Source: Prochlorococcus sp. AG-409-M05
Lineage (GTDB): Bacteria; Cyanobacteriota; Cyanobacteriia; PCC-6307; Cyanobiaceae
Direction: 5' to 3'
NCBI GenBank assembly: GCA_003215435.1
Contig: QCKJ01000002.1
Coordinates: 62,001-126,000 of the forward strand
DNA length: 64,000 bases
Part shown: one piece after another, positions 7,370-17,095 of the stretch
Numbering within the stretch: the first letter of the stretch is position 1
Layout: each line of letters begins with the position of its first letter
Notes under the pieces: model-generated
Told to the model about the DNA's origin: nothing
What the model saw: the letters and a program-made list of their open reading frames with translations, nothing else
Database searches by the model: none
Made by a program: the position numbers and the translations under genes

Positions 7370-8722
7370 TCAACTTTGATTAAGCATTTCTTGTTCTACA
7401 AATTTTGTATGAACATCTCCAGTTAGGAATTCCTCTCTCTCTAACAAGACGAGATGAAAGTCAATCGATGTTGGAATCCCAGTGACTGCGCATTCATTGA
7501 GAGCCCTTTTCATCCTTTTGAGAGCAGCTTTTCGGTTAGGACCCCAAACAATTAGTTTCCCTATCAGCGAATCGTAAAAAGGAGGTATGTCATAACCGGT
7601 ATAAACGTGGCTATCGACTCTGACACCTGGCCCTCCAGGAGGTAGCCACCCTGTAATTTTTCCTGGAGAAGGTCTGAAATTGTGAGAGGCATCTTCTGCA
7701 TTAATGCGACATTCAATTGCGTGGCCATTGAGGTTCACTTCACTTTGTTTAACGCTGATTGGTTCACCACCAGCAATACGTAATTGTTCAGCGATTAAAT
7801 CAATTCCTGTAACCATTTCGGTTACAGGGTGCTCGACTTGAATACGGGTATTCATTTCCATGAAGTAGAAATCCCCATTCCGATCGAGTAGGAATTCCAC
7901 TGTTCCAGCTCCCTCGTATTTGATGCTTTTTGCTGCTGCTACAGCAGCCTCTCCCATGCGATTACGCAGTTCAGGGTCTAATGCTGGACTAGGAGATTCC
8001 TCTACAAGCTTTTGATGTCGGCGTTGAATCGAGCAATCACGTTCTCCCAGATGAACAACGTTTCCATGCCTATCTGCTAGCACTTGAACTTCTACGTGTC
8101 TTGGACGATCAATAAATTTCTCCATATACAAACCCGCATTCCCAAAAGCAGCCTCAGCTTCCCCTTGGGCGGCTTTGTAAAGACCTTCAAGTTGATCGGG
8201 TGTTGTTACCAACCGCATTCCGCGACCACCCCCACCTGCGGTTGCTTTGATCATTACGGGATATCCCATCTCTTTTGCTAATAAAGATGCTTCTTCAGGA
8301 CTGGTTAGCAAACCTTCGCTACCTGGAACTGTTGGAACACCAACCTTTTGCATTGTTGCTTTGGCGGTCGATTTATCCCCCATAGACCTTATGGCGTGAG
8401 GGGAAGGCCCAATAAAGGTAATTCCGTGATCCCTGCAAATTTCAGCGAAACGATCATTTTCGGCTAAGAATCCATAGCCTGGGTGAATTGCATCAACACC
8501 CCTAGAAGTCGCTGCTGCAAGAATGTTTGGCACGTTCAGATAGCTCTTGCTACTAGGTGAATCGCCTACGCAGACGGCTTCATCCGCAAGCTGAACATGA
8601 AGGGCGGTTCTATCAACGGTGCTATAAACCGCCACTGTGGAAATACCCAGCTCTCTGCAACTACGCAGAATTCTGAGGGCAATTTCGCCGCGGTTAGCGA
8701 TGAGCACTTTGCCGATTGGCAT
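7370..8722 (-). CDS. accC: Acetyl-CoA carboxylase, biotin carboxylase subunit
   Basis: 450 residues, the normal AccC length. It carboxylates biotin on AccB using ATP and bicarbonate, the first step of fatty acid synthesis. The N-terminus [20 protein letters not shown] is diagnostic. The ATP-grasp glycine-rich loop [11 protein letters not shown] is at about 158-168, followed by [37 protein letters not shown] and the C-terminal biotin carboxylase domain. No partner (accB, accA, accD) is in the window. It is convergent with ycf19. Confidence 0.97.
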   Translation of the reverse strand: MPIGKVLIANRGEIALRILRSCRELGISTVAVYSTVDRTALHVQLADEAVCVGDSPSSKSYLNVPNILAAATSRGVDAIHPGYGFLAENDRFAEICRDHGITFIGPSPHAIRSMGDKSTAKATMQKVGVPTVPGSEGLLTSPEEASLLAKEMGYPVMIKATAGGGGRGMRLVTTPDQLEGLYKAAQGEAEAAFGNAGLYMEKFIDRPRHVEVQVLADRHGNVVHLGERDCSIQRRHQKLVEESPSPALDPELRNRMGEAAVAAAKSIKYEGAGTVEFLLDRNGDFYFMEMNTRIQVEHPVTEMVTGIDLIAEQLRIAGGEPISVKQSEVNLNGHAIECRINAEDASHNFRPSPGKITGWLPPGGPGVRVDSHVYTGYDIPPFYDSLIGKLIVWGPNRKAALKRMKRALNECAVTGIPTSIDFHLVLLEREEFLTGDVHTKFVEQEMLNQS

Positions 8723-8841
8723 CCGGCATTAATCAAGCTGTTCGCGGATCGTATCAGTCATCCCTGCCATGTATCTGTAGATCAACACCCTTCAGCCAGT
8801 ATGATCCACAACGACTTATTCATAGAGTCTCAGTCTGTCAC

Positions 8842-8923
8842 GCGGATGTGGTGGAATTGGTAGACACGCACGCTTGAGGGGCGTGTGGCTTTGGCCTTGC
8901 GAGTTCGAGTCTCGCCATCCGCA
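8842..8923 (+). tRNA. tRNA-Leu (GAG)
   Basis: 82 nt class II tRNA. The acceptor GCGGATG (8842-8848) pairs with CATCCGC (8916-8922) and A8923 is the discriminator; CCA is not encoded. The anticodon loop TTGAGGG gives GAG at 8876-8878 (Leu codons CUC/CUU). The long variable arm and the TTCGAGT T-loop are present. Confidence 0.96.
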
Positions 8924-8938
8924 TATTTTCTTTAAAAA

Positions 8939-10240
8939 TTGACCAAAGAATCTTTTGCCGGCATTCAAGACGTCTCGCTAGCGATCGTGTTTGTTTCCAA
9001 TGGACCAGGAGAGCTTTCTACTTGGGTAAGACCTCTTGCAGAAAATTTGCATCAAAGACTCTTAATGCAACCGAGAAGTTCTGCTTCTCCACTAGCACTT
9101 CGGTTGATATTGGTGCCTTGTCCTAATGCAACTGGGCAAGAGGCAGAGGTTGCTCAAAAATGGAAGCAATTTGAAAAGATTCACAAGGCCAATTCTTTTT
9201 GGAAGCTTCTTCTACGCCCTGGCCTTCATGATTCCTGGCCTGAAAACGGCATTGTCGTTTTCCTTGGTGGGGATCAATTTTGGAGTGTTTTGTTATCAGC
9301 GAGGCTGGGGTATAGCCATATAACTTATGCAGAGTGGGTAGCCCGATGGCCACTCTGGAATGACCGAATAGCCGCCATGACACTGGATGTAAAGAATAAA
9401 TTGCCTATTCGCTATCGCGACCGATGTTCAGTGGTTGGGGATCTGATGGCTGATCTTTCAGTTTCGGCAAGGGTGAAAGCTCCTTTGCCAAAAGGGCAAT
9501 GGGTGGCTTTATTACCAGGGTCTAAATCAGCAAAACTTTGTATTGGAGTCCCTTTCTTTTTGGAGGTTGCAGATCACCTTTCTTTGATAAGGGATGAATG
9601 CCGATTTCTTTTGCTTTTAGCACCCACTACAAATGTTCATGAGTTGCAATACTTTGGTAGTTCAAAAAACCCGATCACAAATCAATATAATTCCGTTATA
9701 GAAAAGTTTCTTCCTGCGGAGAAAGAAGGATCTTTTGGAAAAATTATTACTTCTGCTGGTACTGAGATCTATTTGCAAGAAGAGCATCCTGCCTATGAGT
9801 CTCTTAGCCAATGTGACTTTGCATTGACAACGGTTGGGGCCAATACTGCTGAATTAGGAGCTTTGGGTATCCCTATGATCGTAATAGTCCCTACACAGCA
9901 TTTGCATGTTATGCAGGCATGGGATGGATTATTAGGGGTATTTGGAAGAATTCCAGGGTTGAGATGGCTTTTTGGTTTTTTGCTTAGTGCATGGCGGCTT
10001 CGAAACCATGGTCATTTAGCTTGGCCCAATATTTCTGCAGGTCGAATGATTGTTCCAGAAAGAGTAGGTGCAATCTCTCCTAAGGAGATAGCGGAAGAGG
10101 CAGCAGAGTGGCTTTCCTCTCCTGAGAGGCTGCAAGGACAGCGCGAGGACTTGAGAGCCCTTAGGGGGCGTCCTGGAGCAGTAGAGGCGATGTCGAGGGA
10201 AGTTAGGGCGCTTCTTCCTAAAGCATTAGGATTTAAATAG
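8939..10240 (+). CDS. Lipid-A-disaccharide synthase-like (LpxB-related) protein
   Basis: 433 residues starting at TTG (8939), 15 nt after tRNA-Leu. It opens with a GT-B type nucleotide-binding strand and loop, VFVSNGPGELSTWV (about 17-30), and contains LGGDQFWSVLLSARLG, VVGDLMADL, WVALLPGSKSAKL and CDFALTTVGANTAELGALGIPMIVIVPTQ. The PGSK and TxGxxTxELxxLGxPMxV blocks are LpxB-like. It resembles the cyanobacterial lipid-A-disaccharide-synthase-related family rather than canonical LpxB, so the glycosyl substrate is uncertain. No other lpx genes are nearby. Confidence 0.75.
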   Translation: MTKESFAGIQDVSLAIVFVSNGPGELSTWVRPLAENLHQRLLMQPRSSASPLALRLILVPCPNATGQEAEVAQKWKQFEKIHKANSFWKLLLRPGLHDSWPENGIVVFLGGDQFWSVLLSARLGYSHITYAEWVARWPLWNDRIAAMTLDVKNKLPIRYRDRCSVVGDLMADLSVSARVKAPLPKGQWVALLPGSKSAKLCIGVPFFLEVADHLSLIRDECRFLLLLAPTTNVHELQYFGSSKNPITNQYNSVIEKFLPAEKEGSFGKIITSAGTEIYLQEEHPAYESLSQCDFALTTVGANTAELGALGIPMIVIVPTQHLHVMQAWDGLLGVFGRIPGLRWLFGFLLSAWRLRNHGHLAWPNISAGRMIVPERVGAISPKEIAEEAAEWLSSPERLQGQREDLRALRGRPGAVEAMSREVRALLPKALGFK

Positions 10241-10294
10241 TTTTCAATTTAAATAGGCTTAAAATATCTCAAGGGTTTTATTTTTTGCATCTTT

Positions 10295-10735
10295 ATGAAG
10301 TCTGCATCTTCTGAGTCAGATTCGATGAAATGGAAAAATATTAGTTCGACAGAATGGCAAAAACGACTTACTCAAGAACAATATGAAATCACTAGAAACT
10401 CCTCTACTGAAAGGGCTTTTACTGGAAAATATTGGGACCATAAAGCTGTTGGAATTTATCACTGCGTATGTTGCTTAGCTCCTCTTTTCAGTTCAAATAC
10501 AAAATTTGATTCACGGACAGGATGGCCAAGTTTTTGGGATGGGGTCCATTCCGATTCAATAGTTACTCGGCAGGATTTAACCCATGGGATGGTTAGATCG
10601 GAGATAATTTGTTCACGCTGTGATGCTCATCTTGGCCATATTTTTAATGATGGCCCGGCGCCAACAGGAAAAAGATATTGTGTTAATAGTGCGGCTTTAG
10701 TGTTTTCAGAAGACGATAGTTTTTCTCTGAAATAA
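10295..10735 (+). CDS. msrB: Peptide-methionine (R)-S-oxide reductase
   Basis: 146 residues. Reduces methionine-R-sulfoxide in proteins. Zinc ligands Cys57/Cys60 (CVCC) and Cys106/Cys109 (CSRC), the TGWPSFW block (75-81), HLGHIFNDGP (112-121) and the catalytic Cys129 in RYCVNSAAL are all visible. ATG at 10295 is used; a second in-frame ATG at 10325 is possible because the first ten residues are Ser-rich and unconserved-looking. Convergent with the PRC-barrel gene, with 3 bp between the stops. Confidence 0.95.
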   Translation: MKSASSESDSMKWKNISSTEWQKRLTQEQYEITRNSSTERAFTGKYWDHKAVGIYHCVCCLAPLFSSNTKFDSRTGWPSFWDGVHSDSIVTRQDLTHGMVRSEIICSRCDAHLGHIFNDGPAPTGKRYCVNSAALVFSEDDSFSLK

Positions 10736-10738
10736 TGA

Positions 10739-11920
10739 TTACCAAGGATCCTCTACTTCATTCTCACTGTTCAAACTAGGTTGTGGCGGCTCCCATTTTT
10801 TGCTGTCTACTGTTAAATCTAAGGGTTCCACATCAAGAGGTTCTTCTTGATAGCTATTAGCCTTCCTGAAATTAGGGTTTCGCTGAAGATTGATTTTATC
10901 TTTAAAATCATCATCTTTATTAAAATCGTTTCTTGAATAGGTAGAAGACTCGTTTGAATTTTGATTTATTTGCCTATCTATATAAAAATCATCACTTTGA
11001 TTTATTATGGGCAAATTTTCTCTGTCTTTTTTTTGAGGAGTGTTTTGAAAAGGGTTTTCATCCTCGTAAAGAGAGTCTCTTTGGTTTATAAAATTCTTTG
11101 TAGAGTCATTCGAAATATCGTCTAAATATCTACGGCGCGGAATTGCTTCTTGTTGTCTATCTTCCAGTTCAACATATTCAAGCTCTTCTTCAGGCTGGAA
11201 GACTTCTTGGGAAGATGTTTGGAGAGTCCTTTGTTCTTCCTCAAGTGGTTGTCCTGAAAGGAGTTGGTTCTCTACGGGAACAATATCTACTCTGTAGCGC
11301 TCTCGTTCTTGCTCTTCCCAGCTTGCTCCACCAACTCCAAGCTTCTCTAGGAATCCACTACTCAGCTGTTTCAGTTTTTCTTCAGCACCTTCATAGACAA
11401 TTATTCGATCTGGCCCGCTACTTACGATCTCGTCTACTGGGATCTCCCAAGTACTTAGTACACCCTCTCCTAACAGAGGTACTCCAACAGCTCCCATTAC
11501 TAGTGTTGTTAATTCTCCTGTCTCTATGTCAAAAGAGAAACCCAATACTCGCCCAAGCTGTTGACCAGATTCAGTAATTACCTGACAGTTAATTACTCGG
11601 CTATATCGCTCAGGGGAAAAACCCTCGATTAAGGAATCAGTTGAATCAACAAGAATTACATCGCCCACTTGTCTAATGCTTTCTAGGGGCATCCACCTTG
11701 GAAGTCCTGGAAGAAAGCGGGTAAGAGGGTTATCACGAAGACCAAGAGCAATCACTTCTCTTCTGTCGATATCTACTACCACTTCTCCCACTACTCCAAG
11801 ACGTCTTCCACTGTCACGGGTAATTACCTGGGTGCCCATTAATTCGGATCGCAACCAAAGGCGGTCGCTGGGAGTTGTTTCCAGAGGATCGATAGGGGGT
11901 TGGGTCGTTGTCAAACTCAT
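10739..11920 (-). CDS. PRC-barrel domain protein with long acidic/Asn-rich tail
   Basis: 393 residues. Two PRC-barrel repeats are visible: about 25-100 (LMGTQVITRDSGRRLGVVGE, VIALGLRDNPLTRFLPG) and about 108-190 (CQVITESGQQLGRVLGFSFD, LTTLVMGAVGVPLLGEG). From about residue 200 the chain is low-complexity and rich in Glu, Asp, Asn and Gln. PRC barrels occur in photosynthetic reaction centre H subunits and in RimM; in cyanobacteria a two-barrel protein like this is widespread, role uncertain. It is downstream of smc on the same strand with a 56-bp gap. Confidence 0.85.
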   Translation of the reverse strand: MSLTTTQPPIDPLETTPSDRLWLRSELMGTQVITRDSGRRLGVVGEVVVDIDRREVIALGLRDNPLTRFLPGLPRWMPLESIRQVGDVILVDSTDSLIEGFSPERYSRVINCQVITESGQQLGRVLGFSFDIETGELTTLVMGAVGVPLLGEGVLSTWEIPVDEIVSSGPDRIIVYEGAEEKLKQLSSGFLEKLGVGGASWEEQERERYRVDIVPVENQLLSGQPLEEEQRTLQTSSQEVFQPEEELEYVELEDRQQEAIPRRRYLDDISNDSTKNFINQRDSLYEDENPFQNTPQKKDRENLPIINQSDDFYIDRQINQNSNESSTYSRNDFNKDDDFKDKINLQRNPNFRKANSYQEEPLDVEPLDLTVDSKKWEPPQPSLNSENEVEDPW

Positions 11921-11976
11921 GCCCTCATATCTTTGTTAATCGTGTCATTTTTACGCAAAGTGTAATATCACTAATT

Positions 11977-14900
11977 TCAGGCTGCATTTGGTAATCCAAC
12001 AACTTGTGTATGTGCCCCTCGGGCTTGGGTTACACCAATTGTGCGTGTTGAGGCTCCAATCATTGGACGGCGGTGACTAACAACTAGGAATTGGGCTTGA
12101 GCAGCTTGATTTGCTATTAGAGCAGATAAGCGTTCCACATTCACTCCATCTAAAAAACTATCAACTTCATCAAGAGCATAGAAAGGTGAAGGCTTAAAGC
12201 GTTGCAAAGCAAATAGAAAACTCAGTGCTGTAAGAGACTTTTCTCCACCAGACATTGCCGCAAGTCTTCTTACAGCTTTCCCTTTTGGATGTGCAACAAG
12301 AGTTAATCCCCCTTCTAGAGGATCTTCTTGGTTGTCAAGTTGCAGATGTCCATCACCATCAGACAGGCTGGCGAAGATCTCACGAAAATGTATATCTACA
12401 GCATTGAATGCTTCCATAAATGCTTCTTGCCGCAGAGTGGCGACTGTTTCGATTCGAAGTAATAATTCAGATCGCTCCTGACTAAGGACATCTAGCTTTT
12501 GACCCAAGTCTTGAAGACGTTCATCAAGCTTTTCTAATTCTTCTAAGGCAAGCATATTTACTGGTTCAAGTTCTTCCATTTTCTTTTGAATTTGAAGCAG
12601 TTTTGTTTGGAGAGCTTCTAGACCAGCATCACGAACACTTTCTGGGATTTCTAGAGGAGGATTAGGTAAAGACCTCTCTAGTTCTTGGAGCCTAATTTTT
12701 CCACTTCGTAGTTCTTCTTCCAAGCTTTCTTTATCTTCAATTAAACACTTAATCGCCCATTCTCCTTCTTGTAGGCTTTGACGTTGTTTGGATACTTCTA
12801 CCTCGGCTGCGTCTCGAGCTCGACGCTCTTGCCCTAAAAGGGATTGGAGCTTTTGGTCATCCTCTTCCAGTGATTGGCGGCGCTCGTTAAGTTCTTTTTG
12901 CTGTTCTCGCCACTTTTTATGAGCAACTGACAGGGTTTCCACTGCACTTTGAAGAATCTTTTCTTCGGCTAAAAGGGCCTTTTGTTGATCCTCTAAACGT
13001 TCAAGAATTAATTTTTTCTGATTTTGATCATTGAGTAATGCATCTCTTTCTTTTCTGGCTAGGTCTAAAGAAACATCGGCTTTTTGTAGGTCAGATTCTA
13101 ATTTCTTCCAATTTTCTGAATCATTTTGGCTATCTATAGGCTCATCTTCTTTTTCTAATCTCTGAAGTTCAATAACGAGAGGGTCAATTTGTTTATTAAT
13201 AGAAAGAAGTTGTTCTTTCTGTTGAGTTTGAGTTGCATGTAATTTTTTTAATCTTTCAGAGCGTTCAAGTTTCCTTATAAGTAGGGGCTCATTCAACCTC
13301 CGCGCAGCAGCTCTTTCTGCTTCAATGCCAGCTTGGCGTTGTTCAAGCTCCCTTAAAAGAGGTCGCAAAGCTTCGAGCTCATTCAGATGTCTTGCCTCTT
13401 CTTTTTTGCAAGTTATAAGTGTTTCGCCTAGTGCTAAAAGCCTTTCTCGAAGAGGCTCAGCTTCATCTCTATCACTAATCCTCCCAAAAGTAAGGTGGTT
13501 ATTACGTGCAAAAAAACTTCCACCGGTCATAGCTCCACTTTTTTCAAGGAGTTCTCCATCCAGGGTTACAGCCCTTGCTCTGAGTAAATGATTTCTCGCT
13601 TTATCAAGGTCAGAAAAGACAAGTGTTTCACCGAAAACGTATGAAAAAACATTGGAGTAGAGAGGTTCAAACTCAACTAGATCTACTGCTTTACCAATGA
13701 GCCCAACTAAATTGTTATTAGGAAGGCTCTTGGTCCCTTTGGTGAAGGTATTTGATTTGATTTTGTTCAGAGGTAAAAATGTTAAGCGTCCTGCACGGCG
13801 GGTTTTGATGAGATGAATAGCTTTTGCGGCTATTTGATCATCATCCACAACGACTTGCCCAAGCCTGGACCCAGCTGCAACTTCTAGGGCTCGGCGATGT
13901 TCTTCTTTGACTTCACCCAATTCAGCCACTGTTCCATGGATCCCTTCTACGCCAGCTTCTAGGAGAAGTCTCAGAGCACCTATACCTCGACTCTCTTGGA
14001 TCGTTTCTCTCCGGCTCTCTATCCTTGTGATTTCTTTTTCTAGCTTTGTTTGCTCATTCTCCAGTCTCACTCTTGTGCGTTGCTTAGTGGCTAGAAACTC
14101 AGATATCTCTTTTGCTTGTTTTTTGTGGTTAGAGATATTTTGAAGAAGGTCTTCCCATTCCTTTTCTATTAGATCAAGTTGAGCATGTACTTGTTGGTTT
14201 TCCGTGATATCTCGTTCTTGCTCTTTTTCTAATTCACTTTGACGAGAATTATCTTCCAAAATACTTTCTTGAAGCTTGTTTTGCTCATTCTGTAAAGGGA
14301 CAATTTTTGCTTGCAGTTTTTGCCGACTAAAACTTCGTTCTTGTTGTTGCTCTATCCAAAGGCCAGATCTTCCTGCAACTTCCCCAAGCCTTCTTCTTGT
14401 GATTTCAACGGCTGCTTCTGCTTGGGAGCATTTTTTTTCGGCAGCGTCTATTTCTAATTGATTTGGTGCTTTTTCACCTTGCTGAGAAATTTTGCATTTT
14501 TCAAGATCCGTTCGACGCTTTGAAAGATTTTCGCGTAGTCCTTGCAGGTTTTCACCTTCATTTTTGTGTTGTGAAGCTTGACGCTCCAGCTCTCGAGATT
14601 GAGTATCAAGACCAGCTAGTTCAGCTTGAACTTTGAGAAGCTTGTCTTCTCCTAGAGCTTTGACACTTTCTTGTAATTCCTTTAGGTGGATATCTGCTTT
14701 GAGAAGGGTTTCTTTTTTTTTCTTCAGCCTTTCTTCTTCAACAACTTTCTTTTCGTCCAAGTTTTTATGACGTGCTTTTAATTCAAGGATTGATTCTTGA
14801 GCACTCTCATAGCTCAAAACAATCTCATGCTGCCGACCTAGTTGAAGTTGCTCTCTAAGTTCTTGGTACAAGCGTGCTTTTTCAGAGTCTTTTTCAAGTC

Positions 14901-15573
14901 TCAGCTTCGCTGAGAGTAATTCTTGCTCGACGATTCGACAGCGTTCTTGACTCTCTTGGACACCTTCAAGCTTTTTCCTGGATTGTTCGATCCTATTGTC
15001 AAAGAGCGCTACTCCTGCAAGCTCATCAATAAGGCCTCGCCTATCTTTATTGCTCATTGAGACGATGCGAGTTACGTCTCCTTGCATAACTACGTTGCTT
15101 CCTTCTGGATCAATCCTCAATCGTCTTAATTGAGTTTGTAGTTGTTGAAGATTGCAGCCTTCTCCATCAGCGCTATAGCTTGAGCTGTATGAACCACCTG
15201 GCATTACTTTTAGGCGGCGTGTAACTGTCCATTCTTTTTGATTTGGCTTAATCCAAGGGCCTTCAGTTGGTGGTTCTAGGCCTTCCTCAGCACTATCTGG
15301 TTCCCAGTCAGTCAAGTCAAAACGGACACTTACAACTGTCTCAGCAGATTTCCCTGCACGAAGAACACCACTATTTACTAGGTCAGGCAGTCGATCTGCC
15401 CGCATGCCCTTACTGTTGGCTAACCCAAGGCAAAAAAGTACTCCATCAAGGATGTTGCTTTTCCCGGACCCATTGGGTCCAGTAACTACTGTGAACCCTT
15501 GATCTAGGGGGATGCTCATTGCTCCCCCGAAGGATTTGAAATGCGTTAGATCGACCTGATTGATATGAACCAA
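11977..15573 (-). CDS. smc: Chromosome segregation protein SMC
   Basis: 1198 residues from TTG at 15573 (MVHINQVDLTHFKSFGG). The frame is open to another TTG at 15609, but the shorter start matches where SMC proteins begin. N-terminal Walker A GPNGSGKS is at 32-39. Two long coiled-coil arms surround a hinge at about 535-690 (GVEGIHGTVAELGEV, LDGELLEKSGAMTGG). The C-terminal head has the signature MSGGEKSLTALSF and Walker B FYALDEVDSFLD at about 1105-1140. It forms the condensin-like ring that organises and segregates chromosomes. No scpA/scpB are in the window. Upstream is a small LigD-like gene. Confidence 0.96.
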   Translation of the reverse strand: MVHINQVDLTHFKSFGGAMSIPLDQGFTVVTGPNGSGKSNILDGVLFCLGLANSKGMRADRLPDLVNSGVLRAGKSAETVVSVRFDLTDWEPDSAEEGLEPPTEGPWIKPNQKEWTVTRRLKVMPGGSYSSSYSADGEGCNLQQLQTQLRRLRIDPEGSNVVMQGDVTRIVSMSNKDRRGLIDELAGVALFDNRIEQSRKKLEGVQESQERCRIVEQELLSAKLRLEKDSEKARLYQELREQLQLGRQHEIVLSYESAQESILELKARHKNLDEKKVVEEERLKKKKETLLKADIHLKELQESVKALGEDKLLKVQAELAGLDTQSRELERQASQHKNEGENLQGLRENLSKRRTDLEKCKISQQGEKAPNQLEIDAAEKKCSQAEAAVEITRRRLGEVAGRSGLWIEQQQERSFSRQKLQAKIVPLQNEQNKLQESILEDNSRQSELEKEQERDITENQQVHAQLDLIEKEWEDLLQNISNHKKQAKEISEFLATKQRTRVRLENEQTKLEKEITRIESRRETIQESRGIGALRLLLEAGVEGIHGTVAELGEVKEEHRRALEVAAGSRLGQVVVDDDQIAAKAIHLIKTRRAGRLTFLPLNKIKSNTFTKGTKSLPNNNLVGLIGKAVDLVEFEPLYSNVFSYVFGETLVFSDLDKARNHLLRARAVTLDGELLEKSGAMTGGSFFARNNHLTFGRISDRDEAEPLRERLLALGETLITCKKEEARHLNELEALRPLLRELEQRQAGIEAERAAARRLNEPLLIRKLERSERLKKLHATQTQQKEQLLSINKQIDPLVIELQRLEKEDEPIDSQNDSENWKKLESDLQKADVSLDLARKERDALLNDQNQKKLILERLEDQQKALLAEEKILQSAVETLSVAHKKWREQQKELNERRQSLEEDDQKLQSLLGQERRARDAAEVEVSKQRQSLQEGEWAIKCLIEDKESLEEELRSGKIRLQELERSLPNPPLEIPESVRDAGLEALQTKLLQIQKKMEELEPVNMLALEELEKLDERLQDLGQKLDVLSQERSELLLRIETVATLRQEAFMEAFNAVDIHFREIFASLSDGDGHLQLDNQEDPLEGGLTLVAHPKGKAVRRLAAMSGGEKSLTALSFLFALQRFKPSPFYALDEVDSFLDGVNVERLSALIANQAAQAQFLVVSHRRPMIGASTRTIGVTQARGAHTQVVGLPNAA

Positions 15574-15647
15574 CAGGACGGAAGCTGTTTGCGGGCATAT
15601 CTTACCCAAGCCTTTAAGAATCTCAATAGCTCTGTTGGAATAGCCCC

Positions 15648-16013
15648 TTAAGTTTTGCTAATGAATTTGCAGATATCCCCTTGAATTTCTAGGCCTCCCT
15701 CAAGAGCATTCCCTTTTAGGTCGATTTTTATAGGTTCTTGATGGCTTTCAGGGAGGCTCCCAATGAAGAAGCCAGCTAACTCTTGAAGGACTTCTCCTCT
15801 GCCTCTGGAAAGAATTGCTTCTTTTTTATCTAGCCAATAAAGCTTGTGATTAGGAAGAGCAATTACTTCTTGCACAGGATTTGTTGCAGAAGGGATTTCT
15901 TTTAGCCGCCATGTTCTGCAGCTATCTTTGCTTTCTAAAAGGAGGTCAAAGTGAAATCCCTTTGGGTCCCCTGGGGCATTGCTGTGCCTAAGAATCACCC
16001 ATCTATTTTTCAT
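15648..16013 (-). CDS. Small protein resembling the LigD 3'-phosphoesterase domain
   Basis: 121 residues from ATG at 16013 (MKNRWVILRHSNAPG); an ATG six bases upstream and a TTG at 16034 are alternatives. The block ILRHSNAPGDPKGFHFDLLLE, with two His and an Asp, resembles the H.....HyDLRLE metal site of the LigD N-terminal phosphoesterase domain (PF13298). The following TWRLKEIPS..NP and LSRGRGEVLQELAGFFIGSL fit the order of that domain's later strands. This is my reading of a short alignment in my head, so it needs a profile search. It lies 74 bp upstream of smc on the same strand. Confidence 0.5.
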   Translation of the reverse strand: MKNRWVILRHSNAPGDPKGFHFDLLLESKDSCRTWRLKEIPSATNPVQEVIALPNHKLYWLDKKEAILSRGRGEVLQELAGFFIGSLPESHQEPIKIDLKGNALEGGLEIQGDICKFISKT

Positions 16014-16171
16014 GGTCATATAGCTTCTCTGCAATTTTGGGACTTCGCTTGAGGCTTGATTAACTGCTCCCTTCTTTAGCGACTTTCTTGGCCACTATGA
16101 TATGAATCAAATGCCTTAAATATGCTTACTAAAGCCTCCAAGCTAAATTCTACTGGTGCTGAAAAAATTAT

Positions 16172-16204
16172 AAAAAAAGAACCCCTTTTAAGAGGCTCTT
16201 TTTT
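16172..16204. terminator. A/T-flanked hairpin, probable bidirectional terminator
   Basis: AAAAAAGAACCCCTT pairs with AAGAGGCTCTTTTTT with two mismatches and a short loop. A-run on one side and T-run on the other fit a terminator in both directions. It serves the 47-residue gene at 16234-16377 on the minus strand. Confidence 0.55.
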
Positions 16205-16233
16205 GCTGGAGTTTTGAGTGCAACGAGGTTTGG

Positions 16234-16377
16234 TTACATTTTGCCTTTGTCAGACTTGGCAAAGCGCAAAGCAATAAACAGAAGGCTTGCTGCGCCTACT
16301 AATGCCGCACCGAGTTGTTGGTTGGTGGTGGCTACGAGGTTAGAGGCAAAGAACATTGCGGACAATCCGACGCCCAT
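16234..16377 (-). CDS. Small membrane protein (47 aa)
   Basis: ATG at 16377 to TAA at 16234 encodes MGVGLSAMFFASNLVATTNQ followed by a hydrophobic helix QLGAALVGAASLLFIALRFA and a basic tail KSDKGKM. Two weakly hydrophobic segments suggest a membrane protein. A TTG six bases upstream is an alternative start. A hairpin terminator follows it. I recognise no function. Confidence 0.6.
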   Translation of the reverse strand: MGVGLSAMFFASNLVATTNQQLGAALVGAASLLFIALRFAKSDKGKM

Positions 16378-16615
16378 GATCAAAAAATAAATGTACAAGA
16401 CTGAAAATATCTTCTAGCACTAAATTTATTTCCTTGGTTACATCTGTAATTAAAGGCTATGGTTTATTTCTCTGCCAAGGCGTCCTTTCAGCTGGCCCCC
16501 TAGAAATATTTGTTTGATGTCGCAAAGGTATACCCCTTTTAAAGGGAACTTTTGCCTTAAGGGGGTTTCTTTGTAGCTGTGTGTTACCTAAGCTTGAACT
16601 AACTGTCTGGATTTA

Positions 16616-17095
16616 ATGGAATCACAGCATTCCTCATCATCCGGCGAAACTCAGGCACCGGTAGGAACTTCTACTCCCAGTGAGTCTTACTCCTCTAAAC
16701 TTGCTGACCGTTGGTTTAGTGAGAGCTTTGAAAGTCTTCTGCCAAGAATTCAAGAACGATGGCCTGATGTCGCCAAGCAGACCCTTGAAGCCACACGTGG
16801 GAGCCTGGATGAGGTCGTAAGGGTGATTTCTCAGCAATCTTCTTTTACTGCAAGTGAAGGAGTTCGTGAGCAGTTAGAAGGACTGCTTGATATTGCCACT
16901 GTTCGAACGAAAGATTTCGCTGATAGCTTGGAGCCTTTAGAGCATCAGTTAGAAGAGCTTTTAGATGAACTCAATCGCTCACTTAGGCCCCGTATAGAGA
17001 AACCAGTACGTGACCGTCCATTGCTTGCAGTCGGAATTGCTGCTGGGATAGGTCTAATGGTTGGTGTTCTTCTTTTTGGAGGACGTCGTTCCTGA
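16616..17095 (+). CDS. YqjD/ElaB-like (DUF883-like) tail-anchored membrane protein
   Basis: 159 residues. After a Ser-rich N-terminus there is an amphipathic alpha-helical region (LEATRGSLDEVVRVISQQSS, LEHQLEELLDELNRSLRPRIEKPVRDRP) and a C-terminal helix LLAVGIAAGIGLMVGVLLFG followed by GRRS. The RDRPLLAVGIAAGIGLMVG ending is the hallmark of the DUF883/YqjD-ElaB group, inner-membrane proteins that can bind ribosomes in E. coli. Its TGA overlaps the ATG of the next gene by one base; in E. coli yqjD is followed by yqjE in the same way. Confidence 0.6.
   Translation: MESQHSSSSGETQAPVGTSTPSESYSSKLADRWFSESFESLLPRIQERWPDVAKQTLEATRGSLDEVVRVISQQSSFTASEGVREQLEGLLDIATVRTKDFADSLEPLEHQLEELLDELNRSLRPRIEKPVRDRPLLAVGIAAGIGLMVGVLLFGGRRS

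Noticed and set aside
7806-7828. 9-bp inverted repeat inside accC
   Set aside because: Short enough to be chance, in a conserved coding block.
8597-8863. 88-codon plus-strand frame over the start of accC and tRNA-Leu
   Set aside because: Antisense shadow of accC running into a tRNA; no protein features.
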